Shown here: positions 23,730 to 34,625 of the stretch, piece after piece
Numbering within the stretch: the stretch's first letter is position 1
How the letters are laid out: every line of letters begins with the position of its first letter
Origin: Celoporthe dispersa
Lineage: Eukaryota; Ascomycota; Sordariomycetes; Diaporthales; Cryphonectriaceae
Assembly: GCA_016584495.1 (NCBI GenBank)
Contig: WAID01000004.1
Location: 2,790,001 to 2,854,000 of the forward strand
Length of the DNA: 64,000 nt
Reading direction: 5' to 3'
Made by a program: the position numbers and the translations under genes
The notes under the pieces: model-generated
What the model was told of the DNA's origin: nothing
What the model saw: only the letters and a program-made list of their open reading frames with translations
The model's database searches: none

Positions 23730-23733
23730 ATGA
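23674..23733 (+). promoter_or_regulatory. Upstream ORF overlapping the start codon of the zinc-knuckle gene
   Basis: A 19-codon frame starts with ATG at 23674 and stops with TGA at 23731-23733. The stop overlaps the main ATG at 23730-23732 as ATGA and also touches the second in-frame ATG at 23733. This stop-start overlap could allow termination-reinitiation control, if the mRNA starts upstream of 23674. Confidence 0.45.
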
Positions 23734-23915
23734 TGACAGACCGCGCGCCAGGCCTTGACGCCCCGAAGAACGATGGGGGCTGCTTCAACTGCGGCAGCCA
23801 GCACCACTTTGCTTATGCGTGTCCCGAACCGGTACGAAAGGATCCATAGTAAGTTTTATACTAATTTCTCTATCAGCATAAGGCACTTCATTCTTTGGCT
23901 GCTGGCTGACATGCT

Positions 23916-23947
<32 letters not shown>

Positions 23948-26180
23948 AGCGGCGCTGGGCTCTTCCGTCAACGTCAGGCAGAAAGAAATATACACGGCAG
24001 CGGAGGCCGTGGCTCCGAAAGTTCGAAGCCCAAAGGCGGTCTGGTCGTGACGAGATACAGCCTCCCGCCGCCGCCGCCGCCGCCGTTGCCGCCTCCTCCG
24101 GTCCCGCCCCCGCCGAACGCATGGGGAACTAGTGGGCCCTATCCTCCTCCGGCTACGATTCCGCCTCCGATTTCGTATGGACAACAGCCTCCGCTGCCTT
24201 ACCCACCACCAGGACAGACGCAGCCGCCATACCCTCCGCCCTATCCACCAGTCAACGCTGGTTACGCACCACCTCTCCCTCCGGCTCTCCCTCCTCCTCC
24301 TCCCCCCTCCTCCTGTGTCTGGGCCCGTCTACGGCCAGTATGCACAAGCCCCTTATCCACATCCTCCGCCTCCTGTTCCTCCTGTTCCCCCATCCTCATA
24401 TGTCTCTGATGGGTCGTATGCACCCAGTCGGCCATACACAACAGATTCCTATTCTACAACTTATCCGCCGCCTCAGCCGGTGTACACAAGCGCCCCTGCA
24501 CCTGTGTATTCAGGCGCACCACCTCCGGTGCAGCCGCCACCTACTTACGCCACTGGATATGGGGCAGCTCCCTTGCCGCCTATTCCTCCTGTGCCTCTGC
24601 CGCCCAATGCGTACCTTCCACCTTCTCATGCACCAAGCTATATCCCTCCCGCCCCGTACCCAAACCCATATCCTCCCCCGCAGAGCTCTGCTGGTTGGTC
24701 ACAAGATACCGGCAGCCGTGGCAGTCATCGACAGAGGGACCGCCGGGATCGACGCAACGATCGAGACAAGGGCTCCAAGAACAGACATCACCGGCGCGAT
24801 AACGACAATCGCCAACGTGGAAGGGGGCAGCGTCATGAAAAATCGTCTCAACGCCCCTCATCAACCTCGCGAAACCGGAGCCCTAAGCCTCGCGCCGTCG
24901 CTGAGGATGACAAGAAGCAGGACCCCAAGACAGAGGCAGAAGCAGAGGTCCCCTCGGAGACAAAGGACGTGGTTGACGACAAGGAGGACCAAGCCGAACA
25001 AGACTTCCGCTGGGACCTCGAGAAGGCATTCGTCGAAATAGAAAGCAAACCAGCCGATCCGGTAGGGAAACCACTTGCTGCCGAGTGGAATGATGACCCG
25101 ACAATCCCCCCAGCCTACGACGCCAGATGCATCAGAACCGCGTTCTTTGATCCAGACAATCCTGATGCGTTCCTCGCCTCCGTGCGGGATACAAAGTATT
25201 GGACGGAACTTAAGCGCGACCCAGTGTTCAGATATCGGCGTGGCATGATAGTCGTTCAATTCCCCGGATCCCACCACGAGTACTTCACGTACGACTGCCC
25301 CCGAAGAAACAGGGCGGCATGGCCTAAGGACAGGGAGGTCATCCCTGCACCTTCTGATCCAACTCTGGATGACACGATCAAAGCCCGCAACCATTATCGT
25401 GGTCCCTTCCCGCACAGGGACGCTGATTCGATGTCAAGGTCAATAAGCAGCAAACGGACACACGATGAGGCCAGTGACGACAGGCGAGACACGAAGCGGT
25501 CGAGGTTCGCGGAGGGACGAGATCGTAGTCCATCGTTGAGGCTTCCTCCTCGACCATCACCTCGGGGCAAAGACGTCGATCGCGATTCCTGGGCACCACA
25601 GCCAGGAGACTCCCGCGTCGACTCCCCTCACCGGCCATATTCCAGAGAAGGGCGCTCTCGCTCACCTGGCGGCTACCGTTTGCATGGCAGCGACCGCCCA
25701 GGTGCTTACAACTCGACGCAGCGCCATGACTCTTCTTACCATAGGGGTCCTTCGGCTGAGAAGCTGAGATCCTATCGAGAGGAGCGTGGTGGCACTCGTC
25801 CGTCGCCCCCGCCACCGATGCAGGCTCGTGGCCGCGATACAAGTCGTGAGCGGGATTGGGACAAAGAGGATGACCGCGATCGATCGCGGGACGGGCTGCG
25901 GTCGCCGCGAGATGCCAGGCCACGATCCCGCTCACGCTCACGCTCACGTTCACGTTCGCAGACCCAACCCGTCGCCGATAGCGATGAGGAGTCTGTCATG
26001 TCAGATCTCGAATATGAACTCCTTGGGCTAGAGCGGCCGAAGAAAGCTGTAGCACAGAAATCAGTGCCCAAGAAGAGAGTCAAGGTTAACGAAGCCTTCA
26101 GGTAAGTGCAGTCATCACCCCGCTTCATGGCGTCGTCAAGCTCGCATTACTGATACGCCCCTTGCAGTCGACGCTGGTGA
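23730..26180 (+). CDS. CCHC zinc-knuckle, proline-rich and RS-rich nuclear protein, one frameshift
   Basis: This is probably an RNA-binding nuclear protein. The exons are 23730-23848, 23950-26101 and 26168-26180. Exon 1 encodes a single CX2CX4HX4C knuckle (CFNCGSQHHFAYAC, residues 18-31). Exon 2 encodes a long Pro/Tyr-rich region, an Arg/Asp/His-rich basic block (about 24710-24900), an acidic Glu/Asp linker and then a conserved-looking globular segment (YDARCIRTAFFDPDNPDAFL, TKYWTELKRDPVFRYRRGMI). An RS-rich tail (RSRSRSRSRSRSQ) and DLEYELLGLERPKK follow, with the end SRRW after the last intron. The C6 run at 24302-24307 has one base too many; removing it gives 760 aa. The first intron ends in a (CT)n tract. 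RS and knuckle content suggests a splicing or mRNA-processing role, which is inference. Confidence 0.82.
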
Positions 26181-26509
26181 TCGAGCTCACACCGTCTCGA
26201 ATCCCCCCTCCCCCTTTCTTTTCTCTATTCCACATTCTGGACGGAAATTTGTCTTCTTTCATTTGATGTAGATATCATCTATCTGCTTACACTATTAGCG
26301 ACGGCGTTGGTCTGGTCCTAGCCATTCCCGGTTGCGTTGTGCTTGTCCTCGTAAGGATTTCAGGCGTCCAGACTACATTAGACATTTCATAATGTGTATG
26401 GTGACGGAGGTGAATTAGGCATTCCAATTCTGAGGGTGGGCAGGAGGGGTATTGGTCAATCTTCGATTGCATACAACGGCAGACATTGCTCACTGGAAGG
26501 CACTGTCGG

Positions 26510-26584
<75 letters not shown>

Positions 26585-27239
26585 ACATATGTTTTACATA
26601 TGTGTGTTTGGTAGACGTTGGGCATTTACTGCGGATATCCAGGGGAGAATTTGTGGGGAGAAGAATCTCCACAGCGAAAAGCTGACTCTTGGGCGTCGTC
26701 GTCTAACACACTATGTTGGAGGACATCACGAAAACGCGTGCGACCAAGCATCTGCCATGCCTCACCACTCCTACTACAAGGAAAGCGAAGTAGGTTGGAG
26801 CAGTGTGAACATTGTCTGTGTGTCTTGATGTATCGAAATGCGAAGCAATATCCATGAGGTATCAATCTAGTCCTATCACCTTTATCAATGCCCCTCTCAT
26901 CATATTCTCGTGGTCCCTCCACCTGATGCTGTGTGTTATTACCCGTCCCATGCAGCCATGTCGAGCGTTTCAAGTGCATTGTTGTCATGCACGTCAGGAA
27001 CAGATAAACGATAGAAATTAGAAAGAAAAGAGATAGAACGAATAAAGGCACAAAGTGGGAAATCCTGATATGTATCCAGAGAGGGAAATTCCGATATGTA
27101 GACGAATCAACTGGTCGGTCCCGTACTGATTTACTGGTCATGCTGCTGCTGCTGCTCGTGATGCGCCTCCTGCGCCTGGCCCTGGCCCGCGCGCTCGATC
27201 TCTCCTCGCCGGCGCTCCTCCTCCTTCTTCTCCCTCCTC
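26181..27239. other. Convergent 3' intergenic region with microsatellite
   Basis: This spacer lies between the stops of the zinc-knuckle gene and the DHA1 transporter. Apart from the long CA repeat at 26512-26581 I see no gene. The open frames that span the repeat are Thr/His or Cys/Val dipeptide artefacts. Confidence 0.5.
26512..26581. repeat. (CA)35 microsatellite
   Basis: This is an uninterrupted CA dinucleotide tract of 70 bases, about 35 units, in the spacer between two convergent genes. It is the longest simple repeat in the window and a likely polymorphic strain marker. Confidence 0.95.
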
Positions 27240-29141
27240 TCACCTTTTTTTCCTGGCCCTCTCAGCCTTCTTCCGCTCCCTGCAAGCCCGCTTCTCTTCC
27301 CTCCACTGGATGCCGTACCTCGTCTCGGCCCACAGGATGGGCGCGCAGACCAGCGGCAGCAGGGCGAAGAAGGTGAAGCACCAGCCCGTGCCCATGGCGG
27401 CGATCATGAGCTCGATGACGGCGGTGGCGGCGGCGCCCATCTCGCAGCGCACAAAGTTGTTGGCGGCGACGGCGGTGGCGGGGGCCTCGGGGCTGAGGTC
27501 GACGATGAGGGTGTTGAGGATGCCAAAGGAGCCCGTGATGCACAGGCCGATGCAGAACTGGAGGCATAGCGGGGCGGCGACCGAGGGCCGGAGCTCCAGG
27601 ACCCAGCCGTACAGGAGCATGGCGACCAGCCCGACGCCGACGAAGAAGTAGAGCGGCACGATGCGGGCCTTCTCGATCGGGAAGCTGGACAGGTCGTCGC
27701 CGCGCTTCTTGTCCACGGTAAAGCCGATGTTGCGCGCGACGCGGCGGTAGTTCCAGTCCAGCAGGTAGCCCTGGCCGATGGCAGCGCCGAAGCAGCCTGC
27801 GCCGTAGGGGGAGGTAGCATAGGCCGATCTGGAGGTCGTTGTAGCCGTAGATGGCCTTGAACTGGGTGGAGAGGGTCGCGACGGTGATGATGAAGACGAG
27901 GTACAGGAGCGAGCTGTATAGGATGATCAGGCCGACACCCTTATCCAGGGCCACCGCCAGTGCGCGCAGGGGGTTGGGAAAGCGCAGTCTGGGCCGCGGC
28001 AGCGTCACCGCCTGCTGCTGGTAGTGCGTGCTGATGCTGCTCTGGGCGCTGGGCCTCCGCACGAGCTGGTCACGGCGGCGGTGTTGTCGTCGCCGCGTGT
28101 GCACGAGGTCGATGAGCGTCATGTGCCACCCCTGCGGCGGGATGGAGCCGTTGCCCACGATGGCGCGGCAGGTCTCGGGGACGGTGAGGGCGTAGGGGAT
28201 GAGGACGGAGCAGGCGAAGATGAAGCAGAACCAGAAGATGGCGCGCCAGCCCATGTACTCGGCCAACACTCCGCCGATCACGGGTGACAGCGCCGGCCCG
28301 ACATTGATACCTGCACCCACGACGCCCATATATTTGCCGCGCTCGGCGCTGGTCGCAATGTCCGCGACTACGGCGTATCCTAGGGCGAGGGTTCCGCTGC
28401 TACCGCTGCTCTGGACCATGCGGAGGACCATCAGGGCGGCGTAGTTGTCCTGAAGTGCCAGGCCGAGGTTCGCTGTTTGGCGAAATGGTTAGGGAGCACG
28501 GAGGGGAAGGGAAGAAAGGTGGGAGGGGAGGTCCTGCGTCGGGACGTACCGACAATATAGATCAACACGGCGAGGATGAATGCTGGCCGCCTGCCAGCCA
28601 TGTCACCAAAATCACCAAAGACGGTCGGTGCTAGTCCCTGGAAGATCATGTAGGTCGTCAAAGTCAGGTTGATGAGACTAACATCAACATCCAAATCTTT
28701 GGCTATCGGGTTCAGGGCAGGGAAGTATATATTCTGTGATAAACACCATTAGACACTCCTTCCATGAAGTTGAGGCATGCTCTCCTCGCTGTGGATTTCG
28801 CTCACGGCCGTCATTGGTGATAAAAAGGACGTCAGTGTGACCACAGCAATGATCCACCTCTTCATGCCAGTCGAGAACGTGGAGTAGACCGGCCCAGTAG
28901 ACACCCGGGCCAGAGCCTCCGGGTCCGGGTCCGTGTCCGGGGTGTCCAGCTCGGCTCGGTCACTGCTGTTGTCTGTAGGTCCATCGTCTGAAGAGTTGAT
29001 GTCTGCCGGGGACGAGGCGCTGAGGATGTGTGCCACCGGGGGACCCTGACCCGCTACGGACGAGGCAGCGTCGACGACGCCCTCGGGAGGGGTGGGTGAG
29101 CGGTACGAGGAGTCGACCTTCTCGGCATCATGGAACTCCAT
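27240..29141 (-). CDS. DHA1-type MFS drug:H+ antiporter-like transporter, 3 exons, one frameshift
   Basis: This is a 12-segment MFS exporter of the DHA1 group, most like Qdr-type quinidine/polyamine transporters. The exons are 29141-28806, 28733-28550 and 28472-27240. An acidic Ser/Pro-rich N-terminus of about 95 residues precedes KRWIIAVVTLTSFLSPMTAN. Segment 1 ends in ANIYFPALNPIAKDL, and LTTYMIFQGLAPTVFGDFGD is followed by MAGRRPAF (the D-GRRP loop). RMVQSSGSSGTLALGYAVVA and GINVGPALSPVIGGVLAEYMG are the motif C-like antiporter blocks. The frame slips in the G5 run at 27807-27811 (C5 in the gene), where CYLPYGAGCFGAAIGQGY would continue after removal of one base; the model is then 583 aa. 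I rejected the GTG 27 nt upstream in favour of the ATG at 29141. Confidence 0.88.
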
Positions 29142-30562
29142 GTCTGCCGTGGATATTAGGAGGGACACGGCTTCTCTGCCGGTATGGGTCGAGGGAGGGA
29201 TGGACGGGGACTGCGATTTCGCCGCTCATGGGGAAGCAAATGAGTGAGAGAGAAAGAAGAAGACAGGAGAAGGTGAGGAAACGTCCTGTGATCGAATAGA
29301 ACTTATTCGATCGGTAAGAGGGAAGGGGCGGCAATCCGACGGAGTCCAGCTCCCCTGTGAAGTCCAGAAGGGGCAGCGAATGCTCGAAGGGGAGCAGACA
29401 GCGAGAACAGGAGAAAATCTGGGGAATCAATCTGGAGGTCAAGAGGACTTTCACCGTAGTGGTAGTAGAGAGAAGGGATTGGGGATCTCACGGCAGGTTT
29501 CCGGGGAAGTGTGGACCGCGAAGGGGGGGGCCTTATTCCCGTTGGCCACCCTGTCGACGGCCAACGTCCGGGTGGCTTATCAGGATGGGACCCTGTTAGT
29601 ATGCAGAGTACATAGTACAACACATCGAGGTGCTCCGGAGGAGCTCAGCTCCTGTCCAGCTCGCGCTGAGGCCATAGCTGCGAGGCGCGAGGGCTTTGGG
29701 GAAGGGGGTCCGGGGCGCGGTGTCATCGGCACAGGACCGGGCTTCATTGTCAGCCTGCCATCGGTAAATCTAGAGGAGGAGGAGGGAGAGGAGGCTCGCA
29801 CATGTCCAAGTGGTGACGGCGATTTGTACTAGAGTGGGACCAGATGTGCGGCTCGATCGTTGACACCAATCCCAAGACAGGCAAAGCAGAGAAGGAGAGA
29901 AGAAAAAAACCCCCTTGTCGAGCCGAGTGGAGAGAAGGGAGGCCCGGTATCGGCCCCACAACCGACTGAAAGCCGAATGGATCAGACGGAGAATGTTTAC
30001 GGACGAACGCAGGGCGTGCATTAAGGAGTTTTAGGTTCAAAGAAGAAGAACGGTATGCCGGAGTGCCGTCTGGTTGTCTGTCCTGTCCCGTGCCTCGGTT
30101 GTGTCAGGTCATGTCTTCTGTCACGGTCTCAACGGCGATGTTTTTATTGGAATTAATAAACATTGTTAAACGTCCATCATGTATCCCCCCCAATGTATCC
30201 CTGTTATGTATCCCACTACTTTCCTCACCCATAGGCTAAGATGTGTCTGTCCCTGTCCTACAGCAGACAAGGACGAAGACGGCTCTTGTTCTCGGGGCAG
30301 CCGTTGGCGAGAGGTCAAGGCCGAGCTCGCGAACCTAGCTAGTTAGTGTTGCGTTGTGTAGACCATCAACAGCAACAGCCGCAATGGCTGAGAGTGCATG
30401 TGTTGCCAGTAGTGTTGATCAGAGCTGGCGACGCCGTAGACCCGTATGTCCAACCCAGAACCTTGTGAGAGGTGACAGACGATGTACCAATGTGACGATA
30501 TGCATCTCGAGCTGCTCGAGAAGGGAGTTCGCTCTCCGGTTCCCCAGCGGTTCGGCTGGCTC
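29142..30562. promoter_or_regulatory. Promoter of DHA1 gene and 3' region of the nuclease-fold orphan
   Basis: No supported gene. A 150-codon plus-strand frame at 29380-29832 has no recognisable domain and lies antisense to the promoter. An AT-rich stretch near 30140-30170 could hold 3'-end signals of the minus-strand gene. Confidence 0.4.
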
Positions 30563-31471
30563 TCAATCTTGGCGCCATACTATTTCCGCATAATCCTCAA
30601 GGTCTTGAACGTTGATGACAATGTCTCCCTCGCCAGGGCCTGGGTTCCGAAGAAAAAGAAGTCTGAAGGATAGAACCAGTGCGCCTCTAGCCACACTGAA
30701 TGTTGCTGGCACCGTCAGACTCTTTGTGATGGTGATGGTCTGGCGCAGGACTGGTGCCAACGATCCTACGGACCAGTTGGTTGTTGCTCCAGGTCGCTGG
30801 CCTGGTACATCCTCTTCCCATTCCTCAACGATGATCTGGCGTTGCCTTCGATTGAACTTGATGATGATCACGATTTTTACGTCATGGTCCGATGCGGAGA
30901 ACCACCATCGCATATCCTCACGTAGGTATTGCTGGGTTTCGAAATTCCCAGCCTCGATAACAAGTGTGGGCCAGGCAGATGCTCCATCGCGCTCTGGCGT
31001 TGGGCCACCCGTAGAATCGCCCTGTCCGCCTCCGCCACCAGTCCCAGTACTTGGGGTTGATTGATATGTAGTACAACCTGACGTGATCCATCTTTTTCCG
31101 ACGCCCATAATTAGCATCTTGTCTGTTATTTCTTTGTTGAGCTGCGAATGGAGAGTTTCGTGTATTTTACAAGGGATCGCGATGAACAGTGTCCGAGACT
31201 TCGCATCATATCGGCGCAAGCGAAGCTTCGGCCGTCGAGCTTCGTCGTCGATGAGATCGAAATCGGCAGGATCAACGTCTGATCGAATCGTCAGTTTGAA
31301 ATCAATCATGAAGAAAGAATCTCGCATACCGGTTACGATGACAAGATCTCCGCCAGAGCGAGTCACCGCCTGATAGAGCTGCTCAATGGTCGTGAATTGC
31401 ATCTTGGATACGGCGTCCTCTAATGCCATGGAAGTAGGAGGAGCCGAGATGGACATAGGTGATTCCGCCAT
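30563..31471 (-). CDS. Uncharacterised protein, possible PD-(D/E)XK-like nuclease fold
   Basis: This is an intronless 302-aa frame from the ATG at 31471. I know this type as a recurrent, functionally unknown family of fungal accessory regions, not by name. It has ALEDAVSKMQFTTIEQLYQA and SGGDLVIVTGMRDSFFMIDF near the start. A central block, GDSTGGPTPERDGASAWPTL, runs into VIEAG, then LREDMRWWFSASDHDVKIVI, IIKFNRRQRQIIVEEWEE and a C-terminal DIVINVQDLEDYAEIVWRQD. An acidic residue before a beta strand, then xVIEAG, then a strand ending in VKIVII resembles the layout of restriction-endonuclease-like folds, but I cannot verify it. The sequence upstream to 31630 (Ser/Phe-rich) is in frame but low complexity and was left out. 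It ends about 700 bp from an AT-rich island. Confidence 0.65.
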   Translation of the reverse strand: MAESPMSISAPPTSMALEDAVSKMQFTTIEQLYQAVTRSGGDLVIVTGMRDSFFMIDFKLTIRSDVDPADFDLIDDEARRPKLRLRRYDAKSRTLFIAIPCKIHETLHSQLNKEITDKMLIMGVGKRWITSGCTTYQSTPSTGTGGGGGQGDSTGGPTPERDGASAWPTLVIEAGNFETQQYLREDMRWWFSASDHDVKIVIIIKFNRRQRQIIVEEWEEDVPGQRPGATTNWSVGSLAPVLRQTITITKSLTVPATFSVARGALVLSFRLLFLRNPGPGEGDIVINVQDLEDYAEIVWRQD

Positions 31472-32255
31472 TATGACTACGGACTTTTTGTATCGTTGGA
31501 TGATGAGAGAGACCGTGCCATGGTCGATATGATGTGAGGAGGAGGAGGAGGGAGAGAAGGATGGAAAGAAAGAAGGGCAGCAGAATAACAAAGCAGTAGT
31601 GTACCATAGTATATGGCCGCCAGCACGCACGGGCTCATGACCTCACTCCTACTCTTAGGTGATGCGCATTAGTGCTGGTATATGTGCTATTGGTTGCTGT
31701 TGAAATGCCAAGGCACGCATACTCTTTTGTGTAGTGGAACAGTCCATTGTGATTTATTATACAGTTATTAGATTGACCTTTTCTTAAAATAAAATAAAAA
31801 ATCTTTTTAAGCTTTTGTTGCTAAAGCAAGAGCGCAATCCATAAAGAAAACTAATGTTGAAACAATAAGCAAAAGTTTTTCGTAATTCAAGCATATGAAA
31901 TAATTATAAATATAATAATAAACGACAGCTATAAATCAAGATTATATACCTTTAAATTGAATATTACGAAAAGAAGTAGGGCAAAAGTAGTAGATTGCAA
32001 TAAAAAGAGTGGGGAAATCTACTTGAATATACTATGTATGTGGGTGTAGTGAGAAGACCCACTTATCCTGTATCTCTCCTCTAAGCTCGCCCGATTTAGC
32101 TGCTGCAAACTGTCACGATCACGAATTATTTCCAACGTGCAACCAACGCCCGCCTGATACACAACACAGGAGTCCCCTTACCCTCACACACTCTTCCTTT
32201 CTTCTCCATCCTTCTCCTGCTCCTCCAGCTTCTCTCCTCTCTCTCACAAACGAAA
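31472..32255. other. Intergenic with AT-rich island
   Basis: Non-coding sequence between the orphan gene (-) and the syntaxin gene (+). The stretch at about 31730-32040 is strikingly AT-rich compared with everything around it. It contains poly-A/T runs and no long open frame. No transposase remnant or terminal repeat could be recognised. Confidence 0.55.
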
Positions 32256-33363
32256 ATGGAGGTCACACCCTCGTTCAATGAGCTCCTCAAGGCCCGGCAG
32301 GCCCCTCCCACCCGGTCCACCTTCACTCTCGACCAGATCGACGGCTTTCTCAAGACGGCTTCCTCCATTAACCGCGAGATCACCACCCTATACCACGAGC
32401 TCTCCTCCATCCGACGTGCCTACCTCTCGACCGCCGCCCCGCGCAAGACGCACCTTCGACGGAGCACGGATACCCAGCAGCAGCCGGCATATCTGACCGA
32501 CGCGGACCGCAATGTCATCGACCGCGACGCCAAGGACATGCTGCGGGCGCTCAGCGCACGCATCAACGTACTCACACAGGAGGAGATCAAGAGGCAGGAG
32601 GCGGCCGCGGGGGCGATCAAGCAGAAGTACGCGCGGGGCCTACGGGCTCTGACGGGGTGGGCCGCGGGCGGCGGATCCGGGCTCGAAGGCGGCGCAGCGA
32701 GCACAAGGAGCCCGGAGCACGCGGCAGCTATCGAGCAGGAGAAGCAGGTCGTCGAGCACCGCGGGGGCGTGATCGTGTACCTCCAGCAGAAGCTGCAGGC
32801 AGCGGCGGCGCTGCAGCGCACAATGATGGAGACGAGGCTGGCCAGGGAGATGGAGAAGAACAGGAGCGTGCTGGCCAAGGTGCGGGGCGGGCAGGACTTG
32901 CCGCCCGGGCTAGCGAGGGAGTTTGGGCTGGACGAGACTGGACCCGGCCTGGGGCCTACAACTACGGGGTCTTCCATAGCGCTGGACGAGGAGAAGGAGG
33001 CGTCCAGGAGGAGAGGGCAGGCTACGGACCTGGACCTCACGGACGAGCAGAGGCAGATGTTTGAGAGGGATAACCAGGACATGGTGCGGCATTACAACAG
33101 CGCTACGGAGAAGGTTAAAACCGTGGAGAGGTCGCTCGTGGAGATTGCTGAGCTCCAGCAGATGCTCGTGGAGAACCTGACGGTGCAGTCGGCACACATC
33201 GACCAGCTGGTGGCGGACTCCGGAGAGGACAGAGGAGAACGTGGGCGGTGGCAACAAGCAGCTGCACAAGGCGACACAGAGGAAGTTCAGCCAGGCGCGG
33301 GCGACGTTCTACGCGGCCAGCGCGCTGTGCACGTTCCTGATCGTGTGGGATCTGATAATTTGA
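32256..33363 (+). CDS. UFE1: Syntaxin-18/Ufe1-type ER t-SNARE, one frameshift
   Basis: Ufe1/syntaxin-18 is the ER SNARE that receives retrograde Golgi vesicles together with the Dsl1 complex. The intronless frame starts with MEVTPSFNELLKARQ and has the syntaxin-18 N-domain (FTLDQIDGFLKTASSINREI, YHELSSIRRAYLS). A predicted helical middle follows, then the SNARE heptads from DLTDEQRQMFERDNQDMVRH through VERSLVEIAELQQMLVENLT and VQSAHIDQLVADS. Near 33222 one G too many shifts the frame. The correct continuation is TEENVGGGNKQLHKATQRKF followed by the tail anchor ATFYAASALCTFLIVWDLII and a stop at 33363. Without the extra base the protein is 368 aa, the normal size. The membrane anchor would be lost if the shift were real, which makes a sequencing cause likely. 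Confidence 0.88.
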
Positions 33364-34625
33364 GAGAGGCAGCAGGCAGCACCAGCATCAAATCACTCAA
33401 GCCAACACACAATTCAACCCAGACTAAGCTTTGCATTGTTGTCCAGGAATCGGGTCATCGACCGGACGGACGGACGGACGGACTGTAGTGTCGACCGGTA
33501 CAACAGAAAGAGGGTCATCACGTCAACCAGAGCACGAGGTGCCTCAGCTTCCCAAAGTGAAATGTGCAAACTACTGGGAGGACGATTCGGGGAGGTACAT
33601 AGCAGTGGAAGCGTAGCCCAATTTTTGCTCATATGACGTGCTGCTGGTCAGCTCGCCCGAATGTTTTGCCTCGGCGTGCTCGGGAACAGTTGAACGACAA
33701 TCCCCCGAGAGCCGAGACAGTGGGAATGGCCCGGGGGGGGTTCTTGTCTGTAACCATTATCACATGCATCTTTACAGTAGGGACAGTGGTAATCTCTCAA
33801 GCAAGGTTACCGCTCTTCTTAACCTGCCTTTCAGAGAGCCATCTCGTTATTGACATTACCATCATCATCATCGTCAACTCGTCTTCTGCCTCTCTGGTCC
33901 TCTTGACTACTACTGCACTGTATTGCAGCTCACGACCTTATCCGGCAGCTGAAGCCCACCCTCACTCATGCTGCTGCACTTGGCGACTGAATCGTGTCCC
34001 TGACATCAGCCTATCCACCCGCTCACCCGCCCGCCCGAGCAAGCAGCCGAAGAGCAACGAGCAACTCTAAGATCACACCACATCGCCGCCCAAGCCACAC
34101 AGCCTCAATCAGTTGCTTCTTTTGCACTGTGCATATCCATAGCCAACCTCCTACGGGGAGAGAGAAAGAGAGCGAGAAAGAGAGAGGGAGAGGGAGAGAA
34201 AGAACCTGCGTGCCGCGCGGCTTGGCCTGTCTCGGAAGAGAGTTCGCTTGCATCCTCCACCCACGAAACATTGCTGTCCTCGCCTGGACACGCTCCTCAC
34301 TCTCTCCTGATACTGTATTACTGTTGTGTAATACTAATCCAGCGTCCCTCACTGGAGAGGGAGAGAGCGAGAGAGAAACAGACAAGAGCTTGGCTTGGCT
34401 TAGGACATCGAACAAGGAAGCCCGTGACCGGCCCGGACCCCTGCAGGACCCCGTTCCTACCCCGTATTATCCAAAAAGGTATGTACTGTACATACCAAGT
34501 GCGCAGTAAACCAGTACATATGAAATGTACCGCAGCAGCGCCAGCAACGGGTATCTCTGACCCCAGACCAAGACACCAGCTCGCTGCTCCCTCTCCTGGG
34601 GCAGCTCGAATCGAACGATATTACT
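33364..34625. promoter_or_regulatory. 3' of syntaxin gene and promoter of aminotransferase
   Basis: Contains a tetranucleotide (GGAC)5 repeat at about 33461-33482, a GA-rich tract at 34156-34202 and a second at about 34350-34383. A CTACC/GTAC-rich segment precedes the aminotransferase. No gene is recognised. Confidence 0.45.
33461..33482. repeat. (GGAC)5 tetranucleotide repeat
   Basis: Five perfect copies of GGAC lie in tandem about 100 bases beyond the stop of the syntaxin-18 gene, probably in its 3' untranslated region. Confidence 0.8.

Noticed and set aside
26394..26828. 144-codon frame with Thr/His repeats
   Set aside because: It exists only because the (CA)35 microsatellite has no stop codons.
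29380..29832. 150-codon plus-strand frame in the DHA1 promoter
   Set aside because: No recognisable domain, mixed low-complexity content, and it lies antisense to a likely leader region.
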